From NCBI GenBank assembly GCA_003165115.1, contig PLSJ01000161.1, forward strand, positions 3,425-18,571: a stretch of 15,147 bases of DNA. Direction: 5' to 3'. The stretch is from Syntrophaceae bacterium (GTDB lineage: Bacteria > Desulfobacterota > Syntrophorhabdia > Syntrophorhabdales > WCHB1-27). Positions 1 to 8,209 of the stretch are shown in pieces. The notes below the pieces were generated by a model. That model did not search any database. It was not told where the DNA came from and worked only from the letters and a program-made list of their open reading frames with translations. The translations under genes and the position numbers were made by a program. How positions within the stretch are numbered: the first letter of the stretch is position 1; each line of letters opens with the position of its first letter.

Positions 1-888
1 CAGCACGGCAAATCGACGCTCTTTACCAACAAAGAGGCGGAGAGGTTCGGATGGTCGGAATTTTGCGAAAGACTCGACCACGCCGACGGAGAGATGGGGG
101 AAGTCAGGAACGGGAAGGGCTATTTCCGCTGGAGGAAGAGCAGCCTTACCAACGGCTCCGTGGGAAAAGAGGTCATCGTTTTCGAGGACGTGACCGAAGT
201 GCAGAAGATGAAGGAGCGCTTCGAAAGGGATGAAAGGCTGAGGGCGATGGGCGAAATGGCGGCCAGGATCGCCCACGAGATAAAGAACCCCCTCGGGAGC
301 ATGCAGCTCTATCTTTCGATGACCGTGCGGGGGAAGGTGGGTCCGAAAGAGAAGGAATACGTCAATTCCGTGATCTTCGGGGTCAATACCATCGACAGGA
401 TCATCAACAACCTCCTCTCCTATACCCGTCCGAAAACGATAGTGCTGAGAAAGGCGGGGCTTTGGAGGGTCGTGAAAGAGACGCTCGACTTCATGAGCGT
501 CTCCGTCGGAAGCAGGGACATCAAGATCACGTTTGACAGTGCTTATGACGCCGACACGTGGTTCGACCCGGACCTGATCAAGCTGTGCCTGATGAATTTT
601 ATCGGCAACGCGATAGAAGCCATAGCCGATAAAGGGCATATCAACGTCGGGGTAAGGGAAGAGGGCAGATACGTGTCGGTGATTTTCAACGACAGCGGGG
701 CAGGTATGAGCGAGGAGACGAGAAGGAACATATTTAATCCTTTTTTTACCACAAAGGACAAGGGCGTGGGCCTGGGCCTGTTCATCGCGCACAACATCGT
801 AAAAGCCCACGAGGGCTACATCGAGGTGGAATCAAACGAGGGCAAAGGCTCATCCTTTACGATCTGCCTGCCGAAAGAGCGGACATGA
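1..888 (+). CDS. Sensor histidine kinase, 5'-truncated by window (FlrB/FleS/AtoS type)
   Basis: The frame is open from base 1 without a stop, so only the C-terminal 295 residues are visible and the true start lies upstream. Visible residues about 38-70 look like the end of a PAS-type sensor domain, leading into a linker helix. The HisKA dimerisation helix has the H-box HEIKNPL, with the phospho-accepting His at visible residue 92 (bases 274-276). The HATPase domain is complete: N-box NFIGNAIEA (about 199-207), G1 DSGAG (231-235), F-box NIFNPFFTTK (243-252) and G2 GVGLGL (255-260). All catalytic elements are intact, so it should autophosphorylate and pass phosphate to the next gene's product, whose ATG overlaps the TGA here (ATGA). 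No membrane segment is visible in this part. By neighbourhood it is the flagellar FlrB/FleS-like kinase. That assignment rests on context; the kinase family itself is certain. Confidence 0.95.
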   Translation, partial: QHGKSTLFTNKEAERFGWSEFCERLDHADGEMGEVRNGKGYFRWRKSSLTNGSVGKEVIVFEDVTEVQKMKERFERDERLRAMGEMAARIAHEIKNPLGSMQLYLSMTVRGKVGPKEKEYVNSVIFGVNTIDRIINNLLSYTRPKTIVLRKAGLWRVVKETLDFMSVSVGSRDIKITFDSAYDADTWFDPDLIKLCLMNFIGNAIEAIADKGHINVGVREEGRYVSVIFNDSGAGMSEETRRNIFNPFFTTKDKGVGLGLFIAHNIVKAHEGYIEVESNEGKGSSFTICLPKERT

Positions 889-2180
889 GAAATATCCTGG
901 TTGTCGATGACGATTATCATATGCGCGTGGCCCTGAGCGAGGCCCTGATGAAGGCGGGGTACGAGGTGCGCGCCGCGGAGGACGGCCGTGTCGCGATGGA
1001 ATCGATCAAGAAGTCCGCATGCGACCTCGTCATCACCGACGTGAAGATGCCTTATATCAACGGGATCGACCTGCTCGGACGCCTCAAAAAGGAGCAGTGT
1101 TCTCTTCCCGTTATCGTTATCACCGCTTATGGGACCGTGGAACACGCGGTAAACGCGATAAAAGAAGGCGCCTTCGACTACATCCAAAAGCCCTTCGATA
1201 CGGAGACGCTGTACGGGATAGTGCAGCGCGCCCTCGGCCTGGACAGCGGGAAAATCGTCTGCTCGTCCAAGGCCATGAAAGACGTGCTCCTGAAAGCCAA
1301 GGCAGTGGCGAAAACGGATGCGACGGTCATGGTGATGGGTGAGAGCGGTGTGGGAAAAGAGCTGATCTCCCGGTACGTCCACGAAAGCGGGCAGCGAAGA
1401 GAGATGGCGTTCGTAGCCGTGAACTGTGCGGCCCTTCCCGAGAACCTGTTGGAAAGCGAGCTTTTCGGTTACGAGAAAGGCGCTTTTACGGGGGCCGGCG
1501 CCAGGAAGCCGGGGAAGTTCGAGCTTGCGGACAAGGGGACCATCCTTCTCGACGAAGTGACGGAGATGGACCTCAGATTGCAGGCGAAGCTTTTGCGGGT
1601 CCTGCAGGAAAGGGAGGTAGAGGTCATCGGCTCGAAGCATCCGAAGAAGGTCGACGTGAAGGTGATCGCCACGACGAACAGGAACCTCTCCAGACTTGTG
1701 CATGAGGGCAAATTCCGCGAGGACCTCTATTACAGGCTCAATGTGTTTCCCATCGTGGTCCCCCCCCTGCGGGACAGAAGAGAGGACATCCCCGAGCTTA
1801 CCAGCCACCTCCTCAAGAAGTATGCCCGAGGGACGGATACCCGTATAAGCGCCGAGGCGATGGAATACCTTATGCAAAAAGGCTGGAAAGGGAACGTCAG
1901 GGAACTGGAAAATGCGGTCGCCAGGGCATGCATCCTTTCCGACTACACGGTCATTAAGCCGGCGCACCTTCAGGACCCCTGCGACGAGAGCGATCCGGCG
2001 ACGGCACGGGCCACGGACGCGGTGGGCTCGGTGAGGGAGATGGAGATGAAACTGATCCTGGAAGCCCTTAAATCGATGAGCGGAAACCGTACAAAAGCGG
2101 CGTCGGTCCTGGGGATAACCTCTCGGACCCTGAGAAACAAGATAAAGGAATATCGCGACCTTGGTGTCGCGGTACCTTAA
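885..2180 (+). CDS. Sigma54-dependent response regulator (NtrC family, FlrC/FleR-like flagellar activator)
   Basis: This 431-residue protein has the three standard NtrC-family parts. The receiver (about 1-118) has acidic pocket D8/D9, phospho-acceptor D52, T80 and K102. The AAA+ domain has Walker A GESGVGKE (152-159), the sigma54-contacting GAFTGA loop (199-204), Walker B with D223-E224, and an FREDLYYRLN segment near 277. A C-terminal Fis-type helix-turn-helix spans about 402-421. All key residues are intact, so phosphorylation should license ATP-driven remodelling of sigma54 RNA polymerase. Its ATG overlaps the kinase stop by 4 nt, the usual arrangement for a cognate pair. Its stop overlaps the ribosome-binding site of flgB. 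Position and architecture match the FlrC/FleR activators of hook-basal-body genes. The likely targets in this window are the sigma54-like promoters before fliK and fliL, which is inferred. A more general NtrC/AtoC-type regulator is less likely given the location. Confidence 0.95.
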   Translation: MRNILVVDDDYHMRVALSEALMKAGYEVRAAEDGRVAMESIKKSACDLVITDVKMPYINGIDLLGRLKKEQCSLPVIVITAYGTVEHAVNAIKEGAFDYIQKPFDTETLYGIVQRALGLDSGKIVCSSKAMKDVLLKAKAVAKTDATVMVMGESGVGKELISRYVHESGQRREMAFVAVNCAALPENLLESELFGYEKGAFTGAGARKPGKFELADKGTILLDEVTEMDLRLQAKLLRVLQEREVEVIGSKHPKKVDVKVIATTNRNLSRLVHEGKFREDLYYRLNVFPIVVPPLRDRREDIPELTSHLLKKYARGTDTRISAEAMEYLMQKGWKGNVRELENAVARACILSDYTVIKPAHLQDPCDESDPATARATDAVGSVREMEMKLILEALKSMSGNRTKAASVLGITSRTLRNKIKEYRDLGVAVP

Positions 2181-2193
2181 GGAGGGCTTCTTG
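2179..2193 (+). promoter_or_regulatory. Shine-Dalgarno fixing a TTG start for flgB
   Basis: AAGGAGG at 2179-2185 overlaps the last two bases of the response-regulator TAA and lies 5 nt before TTG at 2191. The upstream in-frame TTG at 2161 has no such site and would add residues unlike FlgB. The arrangement suggests translational coupling from the regulator into the rod genes. Confidence 0.8.
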
Positions 2194-2532
2194 GAAGGGA
2201 TCGGTCTGCTCGAGAAAGCACTCGATATACGGGCCTTTTATCACCGGATACTGGCGAGCAATATAGCCAACGTCGAAACACCGGGATACAAGGAAAAAGA
2301 TATAGACTTCAGGAAAGAGCTGGAAAGTGCCACGCAGGATGCGGTCCATATCGAGGTGAGGGAGAAAACAACGACCGAGGACGGGATAGCCGCCGTCGAT
2401 GGAAACACCGTGGGCCTGGAAGACCAGATCGTCAAGATGACGGAAAACACCTTGATGTTCAATTCTCTCGTCCAGATGATTAACAAGAAGTTTTCGATGA
2501 TACGCTACGCGATTAACGAAGGGAGGAAATAA
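2191..2532 (+). CDS. flgB: Flagellar basal-body proximal rod protein FlgB
   Basis: FlgB forms part of the proximal rod joining the MS ring to the drive shaft; it is exported through the flagellar type III apparatus. With the TTG start at 2191 the protein is 113 residues, slightly short for the family. The N-terminal block contains the rod/hook signature ASNIANVETPGYKEKD (about 22-37), typical of FlgB (ANxxTPGY). The C-terminal helix (MTENTLMFNSLVQMI and onward) is the other half of the coiled D0 domain. The start was chosen because of the strong AAGGAGG 5 nt upstream, and because MEGIGLLEKAL aligns with the usual FlgB beginning. It sits directly after the regulator and 1 nt before flgC, the usual flgB-flgC-fliE order. 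Confidence 0.95.
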   Translation: MEGIGLLEKALDIRAFYHRILASNIANVETPGYKEKDIDFRKELESATQDAVHIEVREKTTTEDGIAAVDGNTVGLEDQIVKMTENTLMFNSLVQMINKKFSMIRYAINEGRK

Positions 2533-2533
2533 G

Positions 2534-2965
2534 ATGGGGATGCTCGATATCCTGCGCATAAGCTCTTCAGGCATGAAAGCCCAGAGGACGAGAATGGAGG
2601 CCATTGCAACGAACCTGGCGAACGTCCATTCGACAAAGACCGAGGAGGGGGGTCCTTTCAGGAAGAAAGAGGTGGTTTTTTCCCCAGATGACGTGTCGGA
2701 AGGAGCGTCCTTCGGCTCGACGCTGGAGAAGAGAATGGAAGGGGTGAAGATCGAGCAGGTAGTCGAGAGTCCGAAGCCTTTCGAGCGGACGTACGACCCC
2801 TTTCACCCCCATGCGGACAAGGACGGCTACCTCTCTCTTCCCAACGTCAACGTGATGGAAGAAATGTCGGACATGGTCGCGGCCACGAGGGCCTATGAAG
2901 CGAATGTCACCGTGGCCGGGAGCGTCAAGCAGATGTTCCAGAAATCATTGGAAATAGGCCAGTAG
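2534..2965 (+). CDS. flgC: Flagellar basal-body proximal rod protein FlgC
   Basis: A 143-residue rod protein of normal FlgC length, placed by the flagellar export system between FlgB and the distal rod. It has the N-terminal D0 motif ATNLANVHSTKTEEGGPFRKK (starting near residue 25), where FlgC typically carries ANxxTTRTxEGGPYRR. The middle part has YDPFHPHADKDGYLSLPNV (about 92-110) and the C-terminal helix has EEMSDMVAATRAYEANV, all diagnostic for FlgC. The ATG follows the flgB TAA by 1 nt, and GGGAGGAA just before that stop serves as ribosome-binding site. FlgB and FlgC are usually made together, as here. Confidence 0.97.
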   Translation: MGMLDILRISSSGMKAQRTRMEAIATNLANVHSTKTEEGGPFRKKEVVFSPDDVSEGASFGSTLEKRMEGVKIEQVVESPKPFERTYDPFHPHADKDGYLSLPNVNVMEEMSDMVAATRAYEANVTVAGSVKQMFQKSLEIGQ

Positions 2966-2973
2966 GAGATACC

Positions 2974-3267
2974 ATGACCATGAAGATAGAAAAGGTGGTG
3001 TTCGACAATTTTGCGCTGGATGAAGGCGCCAAGGTGAGCAAGGGGGCGCCCTCCTTCTCCGAGGTCCTGAAAGAGTCGATCAGCAAGGTGAGCGAGCTTG
3101 AAAAGGAGGCGAGCGAGCAGACGTCGAAGCTTGCCAAAATGGAAACCCAGGACGTCCATAACACCATGATCTCCGTTCAAAAGGCGGACCTGAGCTTCCA
3201 GATGATGATGCAGATAAGGAACAAGATTATCGATGCCTATCAAGAAATAATGAAAATCCAGGTGTAG
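2974..3267 (+). CDS. fliE: Flagellar hook-basal body complex protein FliE
   Basis: FliE is the small adapter between the MS ring (FliF) and the rod, and the first rod component exported. The 97-residue length fits the family. The N-terminal half is charged. The conserved C-terminal half contains DVHNTMISVQKADLSFQMMMQ followed by IRNKIIDAYQEIMKIQV, closely matching the FliE signature (a VQKA-type heptad helix, then IRNKxxxAYxEIMxMxV). The ribosome-binding site AGGAG overlaps the flgC TAG. A second ATG at 2980 would shorten it by two residues. It lies between flgC and fliF as in most bacteria. Confidence 0.96.
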   Translation: MTMKIEKVVFDNFALDEGAKVSKGAPSFSEVLKESISKVSELEKEASEQTSKLAKMETQDVHNTMISVQKADLSFQMMMQIRNKIIDAYQEIMKIQV

Positions 3268-3271
3268 GTAA

Positions 3272-4864
3272 ATGGACACGCTCATCGGCAACCTGAAGAC
3301 GCATCTCAAAACCGTACCCAGGAACAAGCTTTATCTGTACCTTATGCTCCTGATGGCGGTCGTCGGCGGGTCTGTCATCGGTCTTTCTTTCCTCCAAAAG
3401 GAAGACTATCAGCCGTTATTCACGGGACTCGCAACCGATGACGCGTCCACCGTCGTGGCAAAATTAAAGGAGCAGAAGATCCCTTATAAGCTGAGCATAA
3501 ACGGGACGACCGTATCCGTGCCGAAGGAGAAGATCTACGACGTAAAACTGCTCCTTGCCTCTCAAAACGCACTGCCGGGCGCGGGCGGAATAGGCCTTGA
3601 GCTGTTTGACAAGACGAATTACGGCATGACCGAGTTCATGCAGGGCATTAATTATAAGAGGGCCATACAGGGCGAATTGACGCGGACCATCAACCAGATG
3701 CCGGAAATCAGGGCGTCCAGGGTGCATATCGCCATACCCGAAAAGACGCTCTTCACGGAAAGGGAAAGGGAAGCGACGGCTTCCGTATTCCTCAAGCTGA
3801 AGCAGGGCAGGGAGCTGGGCAGGGAACAGGTAGCCGGCATAGTGCAACTCGTGGCGGGCAGCATAGAGGGGCTGAAGCCCGAGAACGTGGTGGTCATCGA
3901 CTCCTCGGGGAAGATCCTTCACAAGAGCGGCGACACGAATTCCGCTTTTAACATGTCCGGCCAGGAATACGAGCTGCAAAGGAACGTGGAAAGGAAGATC
4001 GAGGAATCGGTGCAGTCTATGCTCCAGACTTTCCTCACGAACAGCAGGTCCATCGTAAGGGCGAGCGTCGAGCTGAACCTGCGGAAGGTGGAGAAGGTAG
4101 AAGAGGAATACGCCCCGGACAAAGCCGTGGTGACGAGCCAGAAGAAGGTCAAGGAAAAGTCGGTAAACGGCAAGACGAAAGCGGGCGGGGTGCCCGGTGT
4201 CGCTGCCGGCGCAGCGGCAGCCGCCGCCAAGGGGAAACAAACCGGGCCGAAACAGGAAGAACAGAACGTCAACCAGACGGAGAGAGAAGACGAACAGGTC
4301 AGCTATGAAGTGAGCAAAACGGTGAGGAAGATCGTCGAGCCTTTCGGCGATATAAAGCACATCTCCCTCGCCGTCCTCGTCGACGGAAAATACGAAAAGA
4401 TAAAGGGGCAGAAAGGCGAGGACCTGAAGTATATCCCGAGGTCGCAGCAGGAGCTGGGCAATATACGGAACCTGGTTTTGAGGGCGGCCGGTTTGAACGA
4501 AGAGCGGGGCGATAAAATCGAAGTCCTCAACATGCCCTTCGAGGTCGAGAACATACCGGACGAGAAGAGCTTTCTGGGCAATGCGGATAACAAGGACATC
4601 GTGATCAGCTTTGGAAGGTACGCCTTTTATCTGATCATCGGACTGTCCGTATTCTTCTTCGTTCTGAGGCCATTTCTGAAGGTGGCGCAAAAGAAGGAAG
4701 ACGCCCTTCCCCTCCAGAAGGTGAAAGACGTCTACATGAAGACGGCAGGGGCGGGACCCGCGGCTATCCCGGCGGGCGACCAGATGCAGCAGGGCATGGC
4801 GGAAGCGTTCAAAGACAAAGCCCTCGTGGGCTCGATAATCCGGGAATGGGTTAAGGAGACGTAA
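3272..4864 (+). CDS. fliF: Flagellar MS-ring protein FliF
   Basis: FliF forms the MS ring, the inner-membrane base on which rod, switch and export gate assemble. At 530 residues it is near normal size. One membrane helix lies at about residues 20-40 and a second at about 450-470. Between them are the periplasmic ring-building motifs: DYQPLFTGLATDDAS, an NYKRAIQGELTRTI segment, and SRVHIAIPEK. Residues about 304-322 form an Ala/Gly-rich stretch (GVPGVAAG plus a run of six Ala) in the loop that is usually variable. YEVSKTVRKIVEP follows, as in other FliFs. The cytoplasmic tail ends with DKALVGSIIREWVKE, the FliG-binding helix. The stop TAA overlaps the fliG ATG by one base. The ribosome-binding site is modest (CAGG about 9 nt upstream). 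Confidence 0.98.
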   Translation: MDTLIGNLKTHLKTVPRNKLYLYLMLLMAVVGGSVIGLSFLQKEDYQPLFTGLATDDASTVVAKLKEQKIPYKLSINGTTVSVPKEKIYDVKLLLASQNALPGAGGIGLELFDKTNYGMTEFMQGINYKRAIQGELTRTINQMPEIRASRVHIAIPEKTLFTEREREATASVFLKLKQGRELGREQVAGIVQLVAGSIEGLKPENVVVIDSSGKILHKSGDTNSAFNMSGQEYELQRNVERKIEESVQSMLQTFLTNSRSIVRASVELNLRKVEKVEEEYAPDKAVVTSQKKVKEKSVNGKTKAGGVPGVAAGAAAAAAKGKQTGPKQEEQNVNQTEREDEQVSYEVSKTVRKIVEPFGDIKHISLAVLVDGKYEKIKGQKGEDLKYIPRSQQELGNIRNLVLRAAGLNEERGDKIEVLNMPFEVENIPDEKSFLGNADNKDIVISFGRYAFYLIIGLSVFFFVLRPFLKVAQKKEDALPLQKVKDVYMKTAGAGPAAIPAGDQMQQGMAEAFKDKALVGSIIREWVKET

Positions 4865-5865
4865 TGGATGCCCCTGCAGAGCTTCCAGGCATAAGGAAGG
4901 CCGCGATACTCCTGCTTACGATGGATGAAAGCCTCTCGAAAGAGGTCATCAAGGAGCTGGACGAGGATGAGATAGACGCCGTCGGGCAGGAAATAGCCAG
5001 GCTGCGCCTTGTGCCGCACGAGATGGTGAGCAGGGTGCACGAGGAATTCGCCAAAAAGATCGACGGGCGCAAGAAGAATATCGTCGGGGGAGAATCGAAG
5101 TTCAAAATGCTCATCGAAAAGAGCCTGGGCAGCGAAAAGGCCGAGATTTTCATGGGGAACATGGAATCGAGGAGGGGCATGCCCGGTGATTTCCTGAGGA
5201 CCGCCGACGCGAGGATACTGGCGAACCTGTTACGCGGCGAACACCCTCAGACTATTGCGCTGGTCCTGTCGATATTGAGTGTAAAGAAGGCGTGCGACCT
5301 TCTGACGTACCTGCCGGAAAAGGTCCACCGCGACGTGATGTCGCGGATGGCTTACCTGGAAAAGGTGGACAAGAAGATCATCGAAGACGTGGAGAACGTC
5401 CTCAAGGAGCAGCTGGAGGCGACGGGCGCCGTGGAAGGCAAGCAGATAGGCGGCGTCGAGATGGTGGCGAACATACTCAACCAGATGGACAGAAAGCTCG
5501 AATCGGAGCTGCTGGGAAAGATAGAGGAGGAAGACGCGAGCCTTGCCGAGCGGATAAGGCAGCTCATGTTCACCTTCGAAGACCTCATGAAGATCGACGA
5601 CCGCGGCATGCAGACCCTGCTCAAGGAAATTACTACAGAAGATGTCGCTCTCGCCCTGAAAGGCGCTTCCGAAGCCATCAAAGAAAAGATTTTCAAGAAC
5701 ATGTCGGAAAGGGCCGCGGCGATGCTCAAGGAAGACCTGGAGGCGATGGCTCCTGCCCGTGTTTCCGACGTAGAGAGGGGGCAGATAAAGATCGCGATGG
5801 TCGCCAAGAAGCTGGAGTCCGAGGGAAAGATAGTTCTCTCGAAGGGCAATGAAAGATTCCTATAG
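4864..5865 (+). CDS. fliG: Flagellar motor switch protein FliG
   Basis: FliG sits at the top of the C-ring and is where stator force is applied. At 333 residues it matches the usual length. The N-terminal domain binds the FliF tail. The middle domain carries the EHPQT motif (126-130), part of the FliM contact. The C-terminal domain has MFTFEDLMKIDD (235-246), where most FliGs have MFVF. The torque helix SERAAAMLKEDLE retains charged residues equivalent in position to E. coli R281 and D288/D289 (here R283 and E290/D291). The start is a TAATG overlap with fliF, with AAGGAG a few bases upstream. The 3' end overlaps fliH by 17 nt. Confidence 0.98.
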   Translation: MDAPAELPGIRKAAILLLTMDESLSKEVIKELDEDEIDAVGQEIARLRLVPHEMVSRVHEEFAKKIDGRKKNIVGGESKFKMLIEKSLGSEKAEIFMGNMESRRGMPGDFLRTADARILANLLRGEHPQTIALVLSILSVKKACDLLTYLPEKVHRDVMSRMAYLEKVDKKIIEDVENVLKEQLEATGAVEGKQIGGVEMVANILNQMDRKLESELLGKIEEEDASLAERIRQLMFTFEDLMKIDDRGMQTLLKEITTEDVALALKGASEAIKEKIFKNMSERAAAMLKEDLEAMAPARVSDVERGQIKIAMVAKKLESEGKIVLSKGNERFL

Positions 5866-6481
5866 CGCGTCGATGCCATTTACTCTCGATGACCTCGGCA
5901 CGGTCGGGTGTGAGCGGCCCGAGGCCGGCTTCGTCTCCTACTTTCGTCCCAGGGTTGCGGAAGTCCAGCCGGAAGAGGCGGGCGTGGAGCCGCCTCCGAG
6001 TCCGGAAGACCAGGCCAGGAAAGTGTTCGAGGACGCGTACGTGCAGGGGGAAAAGGCGGGGTGCGACATGGGCATGCGGCGGGTCGACGCCATCGCGAAG
6101 AGGCTTGAGAGGCATATAGAAGAGGTGACGTCGTTCAAGGATGCCCTCGAGGACAGGTATGAAAAGCTGGCGGTCGAGCTCGCCCTGAAGTTCGCCGAGG
6201 TGGTTATCCTCCGTGAGTGCGCCGAGAAGAGAGACGTGCTGGCGGCCATGATAAGGAAGGCCATGGAGATCTGCGGGGATAAGAACGAGCTGGTTATCAG
6301 GGTCAGACAGGAGGACGCCCGCTATATAGAGGGTATCCGCTCCGAACGCATCAAGGTGATCGCCGATGACAGCTTAAAGGAACCTGGCTTCACCATCGAG
6401 ACACAGGTGGGCGATATAGACGGGAGGATCAGCTCCCAGCTCGAAGAGCTGAAAAGCGCGCTGATCGATGATAATGAGTGA
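5849..6481 (+). CDS. fliH: Flagellar export ATPase regulator / assembly protein FliH
   Basis: FliH is the stalk-like partner that tethers the FliI ATPase to the C-ring (FliN) and restrains its activity. The 210-residue protein has a variable N-terminus. It then carries an AxxxGxxxGxxxG run (A63, G67, G71, G75), the glycine-repeat helix characteristic of FliH. A long charged coiled-coil helix follows, and then the conserved C-terminal domain with LALKFAEVVILREC and a DGRISSQLEEL ending like V-ATPase subunit E. The ATG at 5849 overlaps the end of fliG by 17 nt. An alternative ATG at 5873 would place the start after the fliG stop but has no better ribosome-binding site. It directly precedes and overlaps fliI. 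Confidence 0.93.
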   Translation: MKDSYSASMPFTLDDLGTVGCERPEAGFVSYFRPRVAEVQPEEAGVEPPPSPEDQARKVFEDAYVQGEKAGCDMGMRRVDAIAKRLERHIEEVTSFKDALEDRYEKLAVELALKFAEVVILRECAEKRDVLAAMIRKAMEICGDKNELVIRVRQEDARYIEGIRSERIKVIADDSLKEPGFTIETQVGDIDGRISSQLEELKSALIDDNE

Positions 6482-7793
6482 AGAACGGCTCCTGTCGGAG
6501 ATGGCGGGACAACTCGCCCATCGCTACCCCTACAGGATATACGGAAGAGTCAACCAGGTGGTCGGTCTCGTTATCGAGGGCAGGGGCCCCCTGTCGTCCG
6601 TGGGTGACTCGGCGATGATCTACCCGCTCGACGATTCGCCTCCCATACACGCCGAAGTCGTCGGTTTCAGAGACGGCAAAACCATGCTTATGCCCCTCGG
6701 CGACCTGAGAGGCATCGGCATAGGGTCACGCATATTATCGAAGAAACGGACCGTGAGCACCACCGTGGGGGACGGCGTCCTCGGCAGGGTCATAGACGGC
6801 CTCGGCTACCCTATCGACGGGAAAGGGCCCTTGAACTGCCGCGAATCGATCCCTATTTATCAGGCTGCCGCCAACCCTATGAAGAAGCGGCGCATCGCCG
6901 AACCCCTTGACCTCGGCGTGAGGAGCATCAACGGCCTTCTCACCTGCGGGAAGGGACAAAGGATGGGGATTTTTGCAGGTTCGGGCGTCGGGAAAAGCGT
7001 GCTTCTCGGCATGGTCAGCCGGCACACCGAGGCGCAGGTGAACGTCATCGGCCTGATCGGTGAAAGGGGCAGAGAAGTACGGGAGTTCATAGAGAAAGAC
7101 CTGCGGGACGGGATCAACCATTCGGTGGTCGTCGTCGCGACCTCCGATCAGCCGCCCCTCATCAGGGTAAGGGCCGCTTTCCTCACCGTAGCCCTCGCCG
7201 AATATTTCAGGGACCGGGGAAACGACGTGCTTTTGCTCATGGATTCGCTGACGCGCTTTGCCATGGCGCAGCGGGAGATCGGCCTCGCCATCGGGGAGCC
7301 GCCCACGACAAAGGGATATCCGCCGAGCGTCTTTTTCCTGCTTGCAAAGCTTCTCGAGAGGGCGGGCAACGGAGAAGGCGAGGGCACCATGACCGGCATC
7401 TATACGGTGTTGGTGGAAGGGGACGACCTCGACGATCCCATAGCCGACGCGTCGAGGTCGATCCTCGACGGCCATATCGTGCTCTCCAGGAAGCTGGCCA
7501 ATGGAAACCACTATCCGGCGGTGGACGTGCTCAAAAGCGTCAGCCGTGTGATGAAGGATATCGTGCCGCGGGAGCAGACGGAGTACGCGGGCAAGATCAT
7601 CGAGGTGCTGGCGGAGTACGAGAGGGCCGAAGACCTCATCAACATAGGGGCATACGCGTCGGGCAGCAACAAAAAGATAGACTACGCGATCTCCATGATG
7701 GAGAAAGTGAAGCTCTTTCTCACGCAAAAGAGCGAAGAAAGGGCCACCATTGAAGAAACGATCAACAGCATGAGGATACTCTTCTATGTCTAG
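6468..7793 (+). CDS. fliI: Flagellum-specific export ATPase FliI
   Basis: FliI is the hexameric ATPase of the flagellar type III export apparatus, related to the F1 beta subunit. The 441-residue protein has the N-terminal beta-barrel region, Walker A AGSGVGKS (170-177), the catalytic GERGREV segment (198-204), Walker B VLLLMD (254-259) followed by SLTRFAMAQREIGLAIGEPP, and the GSITGIYTVLVEGDD-like stretch (here EGTMTGIYTVLVEGDD) that distinguishes FliI and secretion ATPases. All catalytic residues are intact. It overlaps fliH by 14 nt from ATG 6468, or 8 nt from ATG 6474. Neither start has a clear ribosome-binding site, so coupling to fliH translation is likely. The stop overlaps fliJ by 8 nt. 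Confidence 0.98.
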   Translation: MIMSEERLLSEMAGQLAHRYPYRIYGRVNQVVGLVIEGRGPLSSVGDSAMIYPLDDSPPIHAEVVGFRDGKTMLMPLGDLRGIGIGSRILSKKRTVSTTVGDGVLGRVIDGLGYPIDGKGPLNCRESIPIYQAAANPMKKRRIAEPLDLGVRSINGLLTCGKGQRMGIFAGSGVGKSVLLGMVSRHTEAQVNVIGLIGERGREVREFIEKDLRDGINHSVVVVATSDQPPLIRVRAAFLTVALAEYFRDRGNDVLLLMDSLTRFAMAQREIGLAIGEPPTTKGYPPSVFFLLAKLLERAGNGEGEGTMTGIYTVLVEGDDLDDPIADASRSILDGHIVLSRKLANGNHYPAVDVLKSVSRVMKDIVPREQTEYAGKIIEVLAEYERAEDLINIGAYASGSNKKIDYAISMMEKVKLFLTQKSEERATIEETINSMRILFYV

Positions 7794-8208
7794 CTTCCGG
7801 TTCGGCAGGCTGCTGGAGATCAAGGAAAAGCTGCGGGAGCACAAACAAGGTGAGCTGGAGCGTGCGATCACGGCCGCGGAGACGCTGGCTCGCGGGATCC
7901 GCGCGACGGAGGAGGAGATAACGGACCGGTACAACGGTATGGCGACCCGATGCATTACGGAAGAGGAATTTTCCCTGCTGATCGGTCACCTGGCCTATCT
8001 GGACGAGAAGAAGGCGGCCATGGGCCTGGAGAAGAACAGAATGGATAACAAGACCAACGCCCTGCGAAGAGAGTTGCTGGCCCTCACCATGGAGATGAAG
8101 ATGTTCGAGAAGCTGAAGTCAAAGGCCCAACAGACGGCAAAGATCGCATCTGCCAGGAAAGAGCGAAAAATGATGGACGATCTTGCGCTCAGGACGGAAT
8201 CGGAATAA
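7786..8208 (+). CDS. fliJ: Flagellar export chaperone / ATPase stalk protein FliJ
   Basis: A 140-residue, highly charged, mostly helical protein, as expected for FliJ. FliJ is the coiled-coil stalk that sits in the FliI hexamer, like the gamma subunit of F1, and contacts FlhA. Sequence identity in this family is low. The call rests on the start SSFRFGRLLEIKEKLREHK (FliJ N-termini usually have FRLxxLLxxRxxxE), the continuous helical composition with many K/E/R, the length, and the position right after fliI with an 8-nt overlap. GAGG about 10 nt upstream can serve as ribosome-binding site. It is the last gene of the first module; the following DNA is non-coding and repeat-rich. Confidence 0.9.
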   Translation: MSSFRFGRLLEIKEKLREHKQGELERAITAAETLARGIRATEEEITDRYNGMATRCITEEEFSLLIGHLAYLDEKKAAMGLEKNRMDNKTNALRRELLALTMEMKMFEKLKSKAQQTAKIASARKERKMMDDLALRTESE

Positions 8209-8209
8209 C

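Noticed and set aside
816..1967. Long open frame of 383 codons on the minus strand opposite the response regulator
   Set aside because: It mirrors a clearly coding gene, has no family resemblance or ribosome-binding site, and similar mirror frames occur opposite fliF, fliI, fliK and fliM. It is an effect of G+C-rich codon use.
3464..4690. Minus-strand open frame of 408 codons opposite fliF
   Set aside because: The composition is that of an antisense reading of fliF, with no recognisable domain. The + strand product is unmistakable.
6735..7955. Minus-strand open frame of 406 codons opposite fliI
   Set aside because: It runs across the fliI/fliJ boundary on the opposite strand and shows no motif; it is a shadow of fliI.
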